The translations under genes and the position numbers were made by a program. Below are positions 15,224 to 22,922 of a DNA stretch of 33,884 nt, in pieces; position 1 is the stretch's first letter, and the number at the start of each line of letters is the position of its first letter. The DNA lies in assembly GCA_934339135.1 (NCBI GenBank), contig CAKRHP010000024.1, positions 1 through 33,884 on the forward strand. Direction: 5' to 3'. The notes under the pieces are model-generated. The model was given only the letters and a program-made list of their open reading frames with translations, did not search any database and was not told the DNA's origin. The stretch is from an uncultured Lachnospiraceae bacterium. Lineage in GTDB: Bacteria; Bacillota; Clostridia; Lachnospirales; Lachnospiraceae.

Positions 15224-17071
15224 ATGATTCAGAAAATGGAGGACAAGATTTTGAAAAAGAGAAAATTATGGATGGCGGCATTGCTGGGTCTGGCAATGGT
15301 GACAAGCATGGTGCCGGCACAGAAAGTCAAAAATGTATGGGCAGCCAGTGAGGGGGATGATCAGGGAAACACAGGCGGCCAGCAGGGAGAAGATGGTCTG
15401 CAGAGCGAGGTACTCATGGGCAACAGTGCGGATATCAGTCTGTCTAATGTCAGTGTGTCCGGCAGCAAAGCAGGGGGGAAGATAAAGGTTTCCTTTACCG
15501 TAACCGGCAATAAAAACAACAAGAAGCATTATGATATAGAGTGCATTGAGAAGGTATATCCGGTGCTCAATGACAGCTTTCCGTTTGTGATGGACAACGA
15601 AGCATATCGTGTGACAAACGGGAATGGAGGTTCTGTAAACTGCAGTTATACTTTCCGGGCAAAGGACAATCTGGAAACTGCATATTATATGGCGGGATTT
15701 ACCGTGGTATATACCAGAAAGTCTGCGGACGGAGTCGTAAAGGCGTACGACAGCGAGTATTCTCTGAATAAGAGCATCAGTTTGAAGATCACGGGAAAAC
15801 CAAAGGCAACCGAAAAGCCGGCAGATAAGCAGGAGACGGCAAAGGATGCAGATATTTCCCTGCGAATGAAGAACGATCCGTATGGTGTTTATGGCGGAAG
15901 CTGTGGTATTGCTTTTACTGCCAATAGCCGGAAATACAGAATTAAGAGTGTAGTACCTGTTATCGACAATAACTTTCCGTTTGAGAGTACCTCGGACGCA
16001 TATAAAGTAGTTCGTTCCGGTGGCACCAAAAGTCTGTCCTGCAGTTATCATTTTAAAGTGAAGAATAATGTATCGACAGGATATCAGGGGGTTGTCTTCC
16101 GCATAGGATATGTAAAGAACGGTCAGGATGTGACAGAAGATAAAACAGTTAATGTGGAATTGAAGGGAAAATCAAAAGAGAAAACAGGTGAAAAAGGGAA
16201 GACAAGTACGCCTCGTGTGATGGTTTCCGGATATACTACAGATGTCAAAACCGTTCATCCAAATGCAAAATTTTTATTGACACTGGAGCTTCGCAATAAT
16301 GCAAGCCAGACAGTACATAATATCAAGCTTACCATGTCTACGGAGAATGGTGAGTTTCTTCCTCTGAGTGGGGCGAGTACTGCATATTTGGACAGTATTG
16401 CAGCGAAATCCACGGCAAAGGTGTCATTTTGGATGAAGGCGGCAGCAAGTCTTGGCTCAAAGTCATATCAGGTTACCGTAAAAACGGAATATGAAGATGG
16501 AAAAGCAAATGGTTATAATGCAGAGGATCATGTTTCTATTCCTGTGGTTCAAAAAGACCGGATCAGCCTGACAGAGATTACGCCACCGGATATGCTCAGT
16601 GTTGGTGGTACCGGAGATCTTTCCTTTTCAATCAACAATTTGGGAGGAGGCGCATTGAACAATGTCTCTGTTATTTGTAAAGGAAAGGATATTTCCTGTG
16701 AGAAATCTTTTGTAGGCAGTATTGCAGCGGGGGCAACAGGATATGCTACAGTGACATTGAATGGTGATCAGGCAACGTCAGAGGATAGTGACGGAGAATG
16801 CACGATCATTGTGAAATATGAAAATGCTTCCGGTCAGTCTAAAAAGTATACGGAAAAAACAAACGTGTTTGTATCTGAGGATATGGGAGATGCCGATATG
16901 CCTGCAGATGATGGTATGGATGAGACACCGTCAAAGAAAGGACTTCCTTTGGCTGCAAAGATTGGAATCGGAGTAGCCGTTCTGGTGGTAGTTATTATAG
17001 TTGTTCGTATCATTGTAAAAAAGAGACGCAAGAAAAAAGAAGAGGAGTTGATGGACGATGAGCTTCTATGA
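15224..17071 (+). CDS. Membrane-anchored multidomain surface protein (COG1361/CARDB-like), ABC-system partner
   Basis: This 615-aa protein has a signal-type hydrophobic stretch near residues 14-41 and a C-terminal membrane anchor (about 577-598) followed by a basic tail (KKRRKKKEEE). The long middle part is extracellular and beta-rich. Domains at about 67-190 and 209-310 are internal duplicates: both start ADISL and carry a VxPVxxxxFPF and a CSYxF motif. Two further CARDB/COG1361 S-layer-like domains follow at about 330-440 and 446-550. The ATG at 15224 follows AGGGGA; longer frames upstream overlap the ATPase gene. The stop overlaps the permease start by 14 bases, so the genes are probably translationally coupled. 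It has no MacA-type hairpin or lipoyl domain. Its role could be substrate capture, or it could be the sensing arm of the transporter. Confidence 0.75.
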   Translation: MIQKMEDKILKKRKLWMAALLGLAMVTSMVPAQKVKNVWAASEGDDQGNTGGQQGEDGLQSEVLMGNSADISLSNVSVSGSKAGGKIKVSFTVTGNKNNKKHYDIECIEKVYPVLNDSFPFVMDNEAYRVTNGNGGSVNCSYTFRAKDNLETAYYMAGFTVVYTRKSADGVVKAYDSEYSLNKSISLKITGKPKATEKPADKQETAKDADISLRMKNDPYGVYGGSCGIAFTANSRKYRIKSVVPVIDNNFPFESTSDAYKVVRSGGTKSLSCSYHFKVKNNVSTGYQGVVFRIGYVKNGQDVTEDKTVNVELKGKSKEKTGEKGKTSTPRVMVSGYTTDVKTVHPNAKFLLTLELRNNASQTVHNIKLTMSTENGEFLPLSGASTAYLDSIAAKSTAKVSFWMKAAASLGSKSYQVTVKTEYEDGKANGYNAEDHVSIPVVQKDRISLTEITPPDMLSVGGTGDLSFSINNLGGGALNNVSVICKGKDISCEKSFVGSIAAGATGYATVTLNGDQATSEDSDGECTIIVKYENASGQSKKYTEKTNVFVSEDMGDADMPADDGMDETPSKKGLPLAAKIGIGVAVLVVVIIVVRIIVKKRRKKKEEELMDDELL

Positions 17072-18515
17072 TCTCATGAGCATGAGTCTGGGAAACCTGT
17101 GGCGTAGAAAACTGCGGACGATCCTGACGGTGCTGGGGGTGCTGATCGGTACCACATCCATAGTTGCCATGCTTTCGCTTGCGTTTGGAATGAAGCAGAG
17201 GATGATGGCGCAATATGAAAGCATGGGGTCGGTGACACAGATCAATATTACCGGAGGCGGTGGAGACATGGATTCGGCTTCCTCCGGCAATCAGTCAGAT
17301 ACTTCGACCATGCTGACAGAATCCAATATGAAAATGTTTCAGGAAATGGAGCATGTGAAAGCTGTGCAGCCGCAGCTTTCCTTTGACGGAAATATGACCA
17401 GTGGCAGATATAGCGGTTATGGAAATTTGATCGGTGTGGACCAGAGTATGCTGGATTCCCAGAAATTGGAAAAAGGCGAAACTCCGAAGCAGGGAAATTC
17501 AGGAACACTTCAGGTAATTGCCGGCAATCAGATCATTACAGGATTTGGTTATGTAAAAGGGGAGGAATATGTAGACTATTATTCTACAGGAGAATTGCCT
17601 CCGATCGACTTGATGAAACAGATTCATCAGCTGCAGGTATATAATGATGCAGCTGATTCGGATACCGGTGATCAGGGAAATACTACTGTAGATGCTTCCG
17701 GTGATGCTTCTGTTGATTCCGGTAACGGAGATAGCGATGGAGATAGCGGCACCTCTGGGGATGAAGCTGTGGCACAGACGGTTGCAGATGATTCTATGTT
17801 GAATTTCAGAATGAAGATCACAGGAGTAATGGCTGGAGGTTTGGAGGAGTACAATAATTACAGCCAGAGCCTTCTGGTAAATATGGATGATCTGAAAAGC
17901 TACCTGACAAAGAACTTTGGTAAGGGAAAGATTCCCGGACAACCAAAGCCAAACGGAAAACCGCTCAATGAGTGGGTATATACGTCATTTATAATAGAAG
18001 TAGATCAGGCAGATCATGTAGAGGACGTCATGAAAAGTATACAGGATATGGGATTCTCTGCAAGCAGCAATAAAGATCTGATCGATTCTGCCCAGAAGAG
18101 TCTCCAGATCGTAGAGCTGGTACTTGGCGGCATCGGTATGGTGGCATTTCTGGTGGCGGCCATTGGCATTGCTAATACCATGATGATGTCTACCTATGAG
18201 AGAACAAAAGAAATCGGTGTTATGAAAGTATTGGGTTGCGATATGAGGGATATCCAGAAGCTGTTTCTCGCTGAGGCAGGGTTTATCGGACTGATCGGAG
18301 GTCTGGTGGGACTTTTGGCGACATGTGGAGTTTCCGCCGTAATCAATCATTTTACGGCCAATATGGATGGCATCAATGGAAATATATCCGTAATACCGTG
18401 GTGGCTGGCTCTTGCGGCAGTAGCATTTTCCACATTGATGGGGATGATCGCCGGATATTTCCCGGCACGACGCGCTATGAAACTGAGTCCGCTGGCAGCA
18501 ATACATACCGAATAA
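17058..18515 (+). CDS. MacB-like ABC transporter permease (FtsX family)
   Basis: This 485-aa protein has four membrane segments: one at 18-44 after the RRKLRTILTVLGVLIG signature, then about 352-376, 403-430 and 445-468. The extracellular MacB core lies between segments 1 and 2. The C-terminal part carries the family motifs ERTKEIGVMKVLG (381-393) and FPARRAMKLSPLAAI. Within the extracellular part, residues 199-236 are a low-complexity Asp/Ser/Gly/Thr insert that may be a flexible or calcium-binding loop. The start overlaps the preceding gene by 14 bases and uses GAGGAG within that gene as ribosome site. With the ATPase and the S-layer-like protein it forms a complete operon, ended by a strong bidirectional hairpin. 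Confidence 0.92.
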   Translation: MSFYDLMSMSLGNLWRRKLRTILTVLGVLIGTTSIVAMLSLAFGMKQRMMAQYESMGSVTQINITGGGGDMDSASSGNQSDTSTMLTESNMKMFQEMEHVKAVQPQLSFDGNMTSGRYSGYGNLIGVDQSMLDSQKLEKGETPKQGNSGTLQVIAGNQIITGFGYVKGEEYVDYYSTGELPPIDLMKQIHQLQVYNDAADSDTGDQGNTTVDASGDASVDSGNGDSDGDSGTSGDEAVAQTVADDSMLNFRMKITGVMAGGLEEYNNYSQSLLVNMDDLKSYLTKNFGKGKIPGQPKPNGKPLNEWVYTSFIIEVDQADHVEDVMKSIQDMGFSASSNKDLIDSAQKSLQIVELVLGGIGMVAFLVAAIGIANTMMMSTYERTKEIGVMKVLGCDMRDIQKLFLAEAGFIGLIGGLVGLLATCGVSAVINHFTANMDGINGNISVIPWWLALAAVAFSTLMGMIAGYFPARRAMKLSPLAAIHTE

Positions 18516-18516
18516 A

Positions 18517-18577
18517 GTACAAAAAGTGTTTCTAGGACAGCGAAGTACGCTGTCTAAGAAACACTATAATTTTGTAC
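18517..18577. terminator. Long bidirectional hairpin between ABC permease and AraC-type gene
   Basis: Outer arms GTACAAAA (18517-18524) and TTTTGTAC (18570-18577) flank an inner stem, AGTGTTTCT..GACAGCG pairing with CGCTGTC..AGAAACACT, around the loop AAGTA. The structure offers A/T-rich flanks on both strands and lies between convergent genes, so it probably ends both transcripts. Confidence 0.8.
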
Positions 18578-18578
18578 A

Positions 18579-18607
18579 GCAAATTTGTGCCGGTAGCCCA
18601 AATTTGC
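18579..18607. repeat. Second hairpin adjacent to the bidirectional terminator
   Basis: GCAAATTTG (18579-18587) and CAAATTTGC (18599-18607) form a perfect 9-bp stem around an 11-base loop. It lies between the terminator hairpin and the stop codon of the AraC-type gene. Its role is unclear; it may stabilise the 3' end of that mRNA. Confidence 0.6.
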
Positions 18608-18624
18608 GAAGAGCACTTCTAAAT

Positions 18625-19491
18625 TTAATTTTGTTTTGGGGAGGTGCCGAAGAGTTTTTTCCAAGCGCGGTAGAAGGTGGAGTAGTTGTGGAAGCCGCAT
18701 TCGTAGCATGCCTGGGTGGAGGGCATTCCTCCGGCGATATATTGTCTGGCGAGAAGCAGGCGCTTTGTAGTGATGTAGGATCCCATGCTTCGGCCGGTTT
18801 CTTCTTTGAAGGAATGCATCAGATAATATTTGCTGACAAAAAATCGATCTGCCAGCACGTCTGCGGTGAGTTTTTCCGGCAGATGTGTGTTGATATAATC
18901 GAGACATTCCAGAATCTTGGTGTTGGAGGTGCTTGTTTCCAAAAACTCCGGGCTGTCTGAAATTGCAATGCGATTCAAATGGATCATAAATTGTAAAAAT
19001 AAAAGGCGCTGGGAAAGCTCCTGTGCATACTCCTCCGGGTGTTCATAGGAATTTTCCAGTGCCTTTATGGTATGATACAGGGCACTTCCTTTGAAATAAG
19101 GAATCCGCAGAACATGGGCGGAAGCTTCGGCAGCAAGGGTGAAGCATTTTTCCAGATCATAGTTTTGTGACCGGTATTGTGAGATAAATTCCGGGGAAAG
19201 GTATAGGATGATCCGTTCATAGGTAGACTCTGAATGGATGACCGGTCGGTGAATTTCGCCTGCACGCACAAGAACCAGGTCATAAGGCTGGAGCTCATAG
19301 CTTTTTCCCTCGATGGTATAAGTCACATCTCCCTGAAGAAAGAGTAAAATTTTGTTGAAATCATGATAATGAAAGGAAAAATCCTTTCGGGTATTATCTT
19401 TCAGATGAAAGAATTTAAAATCACTGTTAAGATATCCGGTTTTCATATGTTTGTGAAAAGAGGAGGTTTTCGGATCATTATGATAATTCAT
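18625..19491 (-). CDS. AraC family transcriptional regulator with cupin sensor domain
   Basis: The 288-aa protein has an N-terminal cupin fold (about 35-95: FHYHDFNKILLFLQGDVTYTI, DLVLVRAGEIHRP) for a small ligand, commonly a sugar in this family. A C-terminal double helix-turn-helix spans about 192-285: LTADVLADRFFVSKYYLMHSFK, then ACYECGFHNYSTFYRAWKKLFGTSP. The chosen ATG (19491, MNYHND) has AAAGGA about 12 bases away; an ATG four codons upstream (19503) is only one base from that site. A much longer open frame continues upstream but runs under pyk and is not coding. It is divergent from pyk, and pyk or unlinked sugar genes could be its targets. Confidence 0.88.
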   Translation of the reverse strand: MNYHNDPKTSSFHKHMKTGYLNSDFKFFHLKDNTRKDFSFHYHDFNKILLFLQGDVTYTIEGKSYELQPYDLVLVRAGEIHRPVIHSESTYERIILYLSPEFISQYRSQNYDLEKCFTLAAEASAHVLRIPYFKGSALYHTIKALENSYEHPEEYAQELSQRLLFLQFMIHLNRIAISDSPEFLETSTSNTKILECLDYINTHLPEKLTADVLADRFFVSKYYLMHSFKEETGRSMGSYITTKRLLLARQYIAGGMPSTQACYECGFHNYSTFYRAWKKLFGTSPKQN

Positions 19492-19559
19492 ACTTATAAC
19501 CATTCCTTTCGAAGGGAAAATTATTACCATGTTAAAATGGTGATTTGTTCTGTGTTGAT

Positions 19560-19588
19560 AGTATAACGCAGCGGAGGAAGGATGAAAA
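19560..19588 (-). promoter_or_regulatory. Candidate promoter for the AraC-type gene
   Basis: On the minus strand TTTTCA and TATACT are separated by 17 bp, about 70 bp before the start codon. The -35 match is only moderate. Confidence 0.4.
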
Positions 19589-19631
19589 GTCCGAGATAAA
19601 AATTTGTTATGAAAAAGGTATGTAAAATCTA

Positions 19632-19660
19632 TTGACCGCCGGACCGGAATGTAAGATAAT
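19632..19660 (+). promoter_or_regulatory. Sigma-A promoter for pyk
   Basis: TTGACC (19632-19637) and GATAAT (19655-19660) are separated by 17 bp, about 42 bp before the pyk start. Confidence 0.65.
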
Positions 19661-19702
19661 AATGGCGGATTATGATATAAGGAAAGGACAGGAGAAAGGA
19701 TT

Positions 19703-21124
19703 ATGAGAAAAACAAAGATTATATGTACACTTGGACCGGCAACAGATTCTGATGAAGTGATCGAGCAGCTTATCAATGAGGGAATGAATGTCGCCCGTTT
19801 CAATTTCTCCCATGGTTCCCATGAGGAGCATAGACAGAGAATGGACCGTTTAAAACGGATCCGTACCAAATGCGATAAGCCGGTAGCAATCCTTCTGGAT
19901 ACCAAGGGACCTGAGGTCCGTCTGGATACCTTTAAGGAAGGAAAGACCTTATTAAAGAGGGGACAGAAGTTTACCCTTGTCTGTGGAGAAAAGGTCGAGG
20001 GAGACAATGCTCATGTAGGTGTGACCTACGATCATCTCTGCGAAGATGTGTCGGTAGGAGCACCGGTGCTGATCGATGATGGACTGGTAGAGCTGGAGGT
20101 AGAGGCAATTGTCAAAAACACTATTCAGTGCGTGGTTAAAAACGAGGGCGTGGTATCTGACCACAAGGGCGTGAACCTGCCGGGAGGCCATGTAAATCTG
20201 CCGTATCTCAGTGAGAAGGATCGTTCTGATATTTTATTTGGCATTAAGAATGATGTGGATTTTATTGCGGCATCCTTTGTGCGTACGGCATTTGATGTGA
20301 AACTGATCCGCAATCTGCTGGATGCCAATGGCGGCTCTGCGATCAATATTATTGCAAAGATCGAGAATGCAGAGGGAGTAGCCAATATCGATGAGATCAT
20401 CCGGGAATCGGATGCCATTATGATCGCCCGCGGAGACATGGGAGTGGAGCTTCCGGAGGAGGAAGTGCCGATCGTGCAGAAAATGATCATCAATAAGGTA
20501 TATGAGGCCGGTAAGCAGGTTATCATTGCCACACAGATGCTGGATTCTATGATGAAAAATCCCCGTGCTACCAGGGCAGAGACGGCAGACGTGGCCAATG
20601 CCGTTTATGACGGTACCAGTGCCATTATGCTTTCGGGAGAGACGGCAGCAGGAAAGTTCCCGGTAGAGGCATTAAAGACCATGGTGCGTATTGCCAGCCG
20701 TACCGAGCAGGATGTAGATTATCAGAAACGCTTTTACAGCAGAGCCAGACAGGCAAATCCGGATGTGACGGATGCTATCTGTCATGCAACTTGTACCACG
20801 GCCTATGATCTGAATGCCAGTGCGATTGTAACTGTAACAAAGTCCGGCCGTTCGGCGAGGATGATCTCCCGATACCGTCCGGCATGTGATATTATTGCGG
20901 GCAGCACCTCCAAGAAGGTATGCCGTCAGCTCAATATGTCATGGGGCGTTTCGCCGTTCCCGGTGGAGGAGAAAAACGATGTCTTTGAGTTATTTGATCA
21001 TGCCATTGAGGTGGCAAAGGCACATGGCGTGATCAAGAGTGGAGATACGGCGGTCATTACCTCCGGTGTACCGGTGGGGGTTTCCGGAACGACCAATATG
21101 ATCAAGGTGGAAACCGTGCGGTAA
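19703..21124 (+). CDS. pyk: Pyruvate kinase
   Basis: This enzyme transfers phosphate from PEP to ADP in the last glycolytic step. The 473-aa length is that of the plain enzyme, without the extra C-terminal PEP-utiliser-like domain found in some Firmicutes. Visible are the N-terminal KIICTLGPAT, ARFNFSHG (31-38), the catalytic Lys in IIAKIENAEG (219) with E221, GDMGVE (244-249) and the ATQMLDSM...TRAE segment (276-293). The C-terminal allosteric domain follows. The ATG has AGGAGAAAGG just upstream. It is a single-gene unit with its own promoter and lies divergent from the AraC-type gene. Confidence 0.98.
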   Translation: MRKTKIICTLGPATDSDEVIEQLINEGMNVARFNFSHGSHEEHRQRMDRLKRIRTKCDKPVAILLDTKGPEVRLDTFKEGKTLLKRGQKFTLVCGEKVEGDNAHVGVTYDHLCEDVSVGAPVLIDDGLVELEVEAIVKNTIQCVVKNEGVVSDHKGVNLPGGHVNLPYLSEKDRSDILFGIKNDVDFIAASFVRTAFDVKLIRNLLDANGGSAINIIAKIENAEGVANIDEIIRESDAIMIARGDMGVELPEEEVPIVQKMIINKVYEAGKQVIIATQMLDSMMKNPRATRAETADVANAVYDGTSAIMLSGETAAGKFPVEALKTMVRIASRTEQDVDYQKRFYSRARQANPDVTDAICHATCTTAYDLNASAIVTVTKSGRSARMISRYRPACDIIAGSTSKKVCRQLNMSWGVSPFPVEEKNDVFELFDHAIEVAKAHGVIKSGDTAVITSGVPVGVSGTTNMIKVETVR

Positions 21125-21177
21125 TTGGCGGTATTTTCCGGTTATGAGAGATGCAGCCAAACCATAGTAAAATAAAG

Positions 21178-21222
21178 CAGGCAGGATAATTTTAAGGAAT
21201 CTCCTCAAAGTTATCCTGCCTG
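21178..21222 (-). terminator. Terminator between pyk and the TSCPD gene
   Basis: CAGGCAGGATAA (21178-21189) pairs with TTATCCTGCCTG (21211-21222), a perfect 12-bp stem. On the minus strand a T-rich stretch (CTTTATTTTAC) follows, so it best serves the minus-strand sirtuin operon; it may also end pyk transcription. Confidence 0.75.
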
Positions 21223-21282
21223 TCCTGTTAGAAAAAGTTTATATGAAATAAATAACCTGAAAATGTTGTTTACAGTGTAAAA

Positions 21283-21549
21283 TTATGCCATTTGTTTCTG
21301 CTCTGCCTCGTATGCCTCCCGGACGGCTCTTGCAAGCTGGTCTCCGCAGGAGGTAGGCTTGAAACCGCATTTGATGCCCTTGACCTTGGACTCGATCCAG
21401 TCTACAGTCTGACCATCCACCAGACGGGATACTGCCTGCAGGTTACCGTTGCAGCCTCCGGTAAAGGATACATTGCTTACCACATCACCGTTAATATCAA
21501 AATGAATTTCTGAGGAACAGGTTCCGCTTGTCTTATATACATAGTTCAT
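21283..21549 (-). CDS. TSCPD domain-containing small protein
   Basis: The 88-aa protein matches the short TSCPD family related to the C-terminal zinc-like domain of ribonucleotide reductases. It contains TSGTCSSEIHFDI, FTGGCNGNLQAVSRLV and the eponymous motif as TSCGDQLA. Cysteines at 11, 33, 61 and 68 suggest a bound metal. The ATG at 21549 follows AAAGGAGA; a longer in-frame start at 21609 lacks support. It is 61 bp after the sirtuin gene on the same strand, probably in one operon. No function is established for the stand-alone family. Confidence 0.85.
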   Translation of the reverse strand: MNYVYKTSGTCSSEIHFDINGDVVSNVSFTGGCNGNLQAVSRLVDGQTVDWIESKVKGIKCGFKPTSCGDQLARAVREAYEAEQKQMA

Positions 21550-21610
21550 TGTAAAATCTCCTTTATCTTGATGGGACAGGGGGATGAAGTCGCAAACTCC
21601 CCGTCTCACG

Positions 21611-22357
21611 TTATTGTGATCGTAGTGATAATACCGCTTTTTCCATTACTTTGTCAATAGAGTCATTGATCACCAGATCTGCCTTTCCGTCAGCAGGGGT
21701 CGAGGTCTTATTGATCAGTACCAGGTGCTTTCCATGGAAATAATCGATCAGGCCGGCAGCAGGATATACCACCAGCGAGGTTCCTCCGATGATCAGGGTA
21801 TCAGCCGCCTGGATAGCCTCGATAGATTTGGTGATCACAGTATCATCCAGTCCCTCCTCATAAAGAACCACATCCGGTTTGATCATGGCATGGCATTTGG
21901 GACAGAGAGGCACTCCCTCAGACTGCAAAATGAAATCGGCATCATAAAATTCATGACAGCGGGTACAGTAGTTGCGCAGAACAGAGCCGTGAAGCTCGTA
22001 GACAACCTTGCTTCCGGCAGCCTGATGTAGTCCGTCAATATTCTGGGTGACGATCGCCTTCAGTTTGCCCATTTCTTCCAGTTTGGCAAGAGCTGTGTGA
22101 CAGGCGTTTGGTTTTGCATCCGGATATACGAGGTTCTTTTTGTAAAAGGCAAAAAACTCCTCCGGATAACGCACGAAAAATGTGTGGGATACTAACTGCT
22201 CCGGGGTGAAATTTTGTCCCAGTTTTTTGCTGTATAGTCCGTTGGAACTGCGGAAATCCGGAATATTGGATGCCGTGGAAACACCGGCACCGCCAAAGAA
22301 AACAATGTTATCGCTTTCCCGTAAAATATCTGTAAGCTGTGAGATCTTTTCGTTCAT
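21611..22357 (-). CDS. NAD-dependent protein deacylase, sirtuin family
   Basis: Sirtuins remove acyl groups from lysines using NAD. The 248-aa protein has GAGVS (23-27), TQNIDGLH (104-111), the catalytic His in ELHGSV (123), a zinc site of C131/C134 and C152/C155, and GGTSLVVYPA (191-200). The PDVVLYEE segment shows the form of the substrate cleft. The start is the ATG at 22357, seven bases after AGGAGA; the upstream TTG (22363) is too close to that site. The gene is divergent from the thrS leader and upstream of the TSCPD gene. The acyl preference cannot be told from sequence. Confidence 0.95.
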   Translation of the reverse strand: MNEKISQLTDILRESDNIVFFGGAGVSTASNIPDFRSSNGLYSKKLGQNFTPEQLVSHTFFVRYPEEFFAFYKKNLVYPDAKPNACHTALAKLEEMGKLKAIVTQNIDGLHQAAGSKVVYELHGSVLRNYCTRCHEFYDADFILQSEGVPLCPKCHAMIKPDVVLYEEGLDDTVITKSIEAIQAADTLIIGGTSLVVYPAAGLIDYFHGKHLVLINKTSTPADGKADLVINDSIDKVMEKAVLSLRSQ

Positions 22358-22413
22358 CAGCAAGTCTCCTTTCTAGTTTTTAGTGTAGCATATTTAAAAG
22401 GAAAATAAAATGG

Positions 22414-22441
22414 TTGCATTTTTGAAAAATTGTGATATTCT
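22414..22441 (+). promoter_or_regulatory. Promoter for the T-box/thrS transcript
   Basis: TTGCAT (22414-22419) and TATTCT (22436-22441) are separated by 16 bp, immediately upstream of the T-box leader. Confidence 0.5.
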
Positions 22442-22449
22442 AATAAAAG

Positions 22450-22773
22450 ATAATACGTTGAAGAGACGAGTACATGGCGTGAGTGATTCCAGAGAGAGGC
22501 AGACCGGATTTGCCGGTTGCTGTGACTGCCTTATTCACAAAGTGATGGAAGACCAGCTCTGAGTGGCTTTAATACAGCCCGGCCGACACCGTTACCGTCA
22601 CAATGAAGGTGAGATCGGAAAGAGATGATGACAGCACTGCTTCGGTCGACGCAGTTGACCGGATGTGTAAGCACACTCCATCGATGAATTTTTCATTTAG
22701 ATCTTACGAACGAGGGTGGAACCGCGTATGAATTTACGCCCCTTCTGGCATGGTATGTCAGAGGGGGCTTTTT
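22450..22773 (+). promoter_or_regulatory. Threonine T-box riboswitch
   Basis: This leader senses uncharged tRNA-Thr and controls thrS by antitermination. Stem I begins with GAGACGAGTA (AGTA at 22469-22472, the S-turn strand); the opposite strand has GGAAG followed by ACC at 22552-22554, a threonine specifier codon, then A. The conserved T-box AGGGTGGAACCGCG is at 22713-22726; its TGGA would pair with a tRNA ending TCCA. The terminator, GCCCCTTCTGGCA (22738-22750) with TGTCAGAGGGGGC (22756-22768) and a T-run, closes the element. The specifier agrees with the downstream gene. This element also accounts for most of the gene-free stretch 22358-22922. Confidence 0.95.
22738..22773 (+). terminator. 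T-box-controlled terminator
   Basis: A 13-bp stem with two G-U pairs and loop TGGTA is followed by five T. It competes with the antiterminator that contains the T-box sequence. Confidence 0.9.
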
Positions 22774-22857
22774 GAGTCTATAGGAAAACGTTGGTTTTAC
22801 CTTTTTTGTTTGTTTTTATCAGGAAACGGACGGTCTTCTTCTGACAAGGATTCAATG

Positions 22858-22906
22858 ACGAATCTGTGGCGGGCGCTGCGCCCGGATTCGTAAAAGGCGG
22901 CAGCGC
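22858..22906 (+). promoter_or_regulatory. GC-rich hairpin in the thrS leader downstream of the T-box
   Basis: ACGAATC (22858-22864) pairs with GATTCGT (22885-22891), and inside it CGGGCG (22870-22875) pairs with CGCCCG (22879-22884) around a three-base loop. GCGCTGC (22873-22879) can instead pair with GCAGCGC (22900-22906), which ends six bases before the thrS ribosome site. The two pairings exclude each other. No known element is recognised. Confidence 0.45.
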
Positions 22907-22922
22907 AGAAAAGAGGGAAATC

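Noticed and set aside
18526..18960. 144-codon plus-strand open frame after the ABC permease
   Set aside because: It runs through the bidirectional hairpin and antisense to the AraC-type gene, with no domain or ribosome site.
19492..20007. Extension of the AraC-type protein to 460 residues
   Set aside because: It would run antisense to the start of pyk and through its promoter; the family length matches 288 aa.
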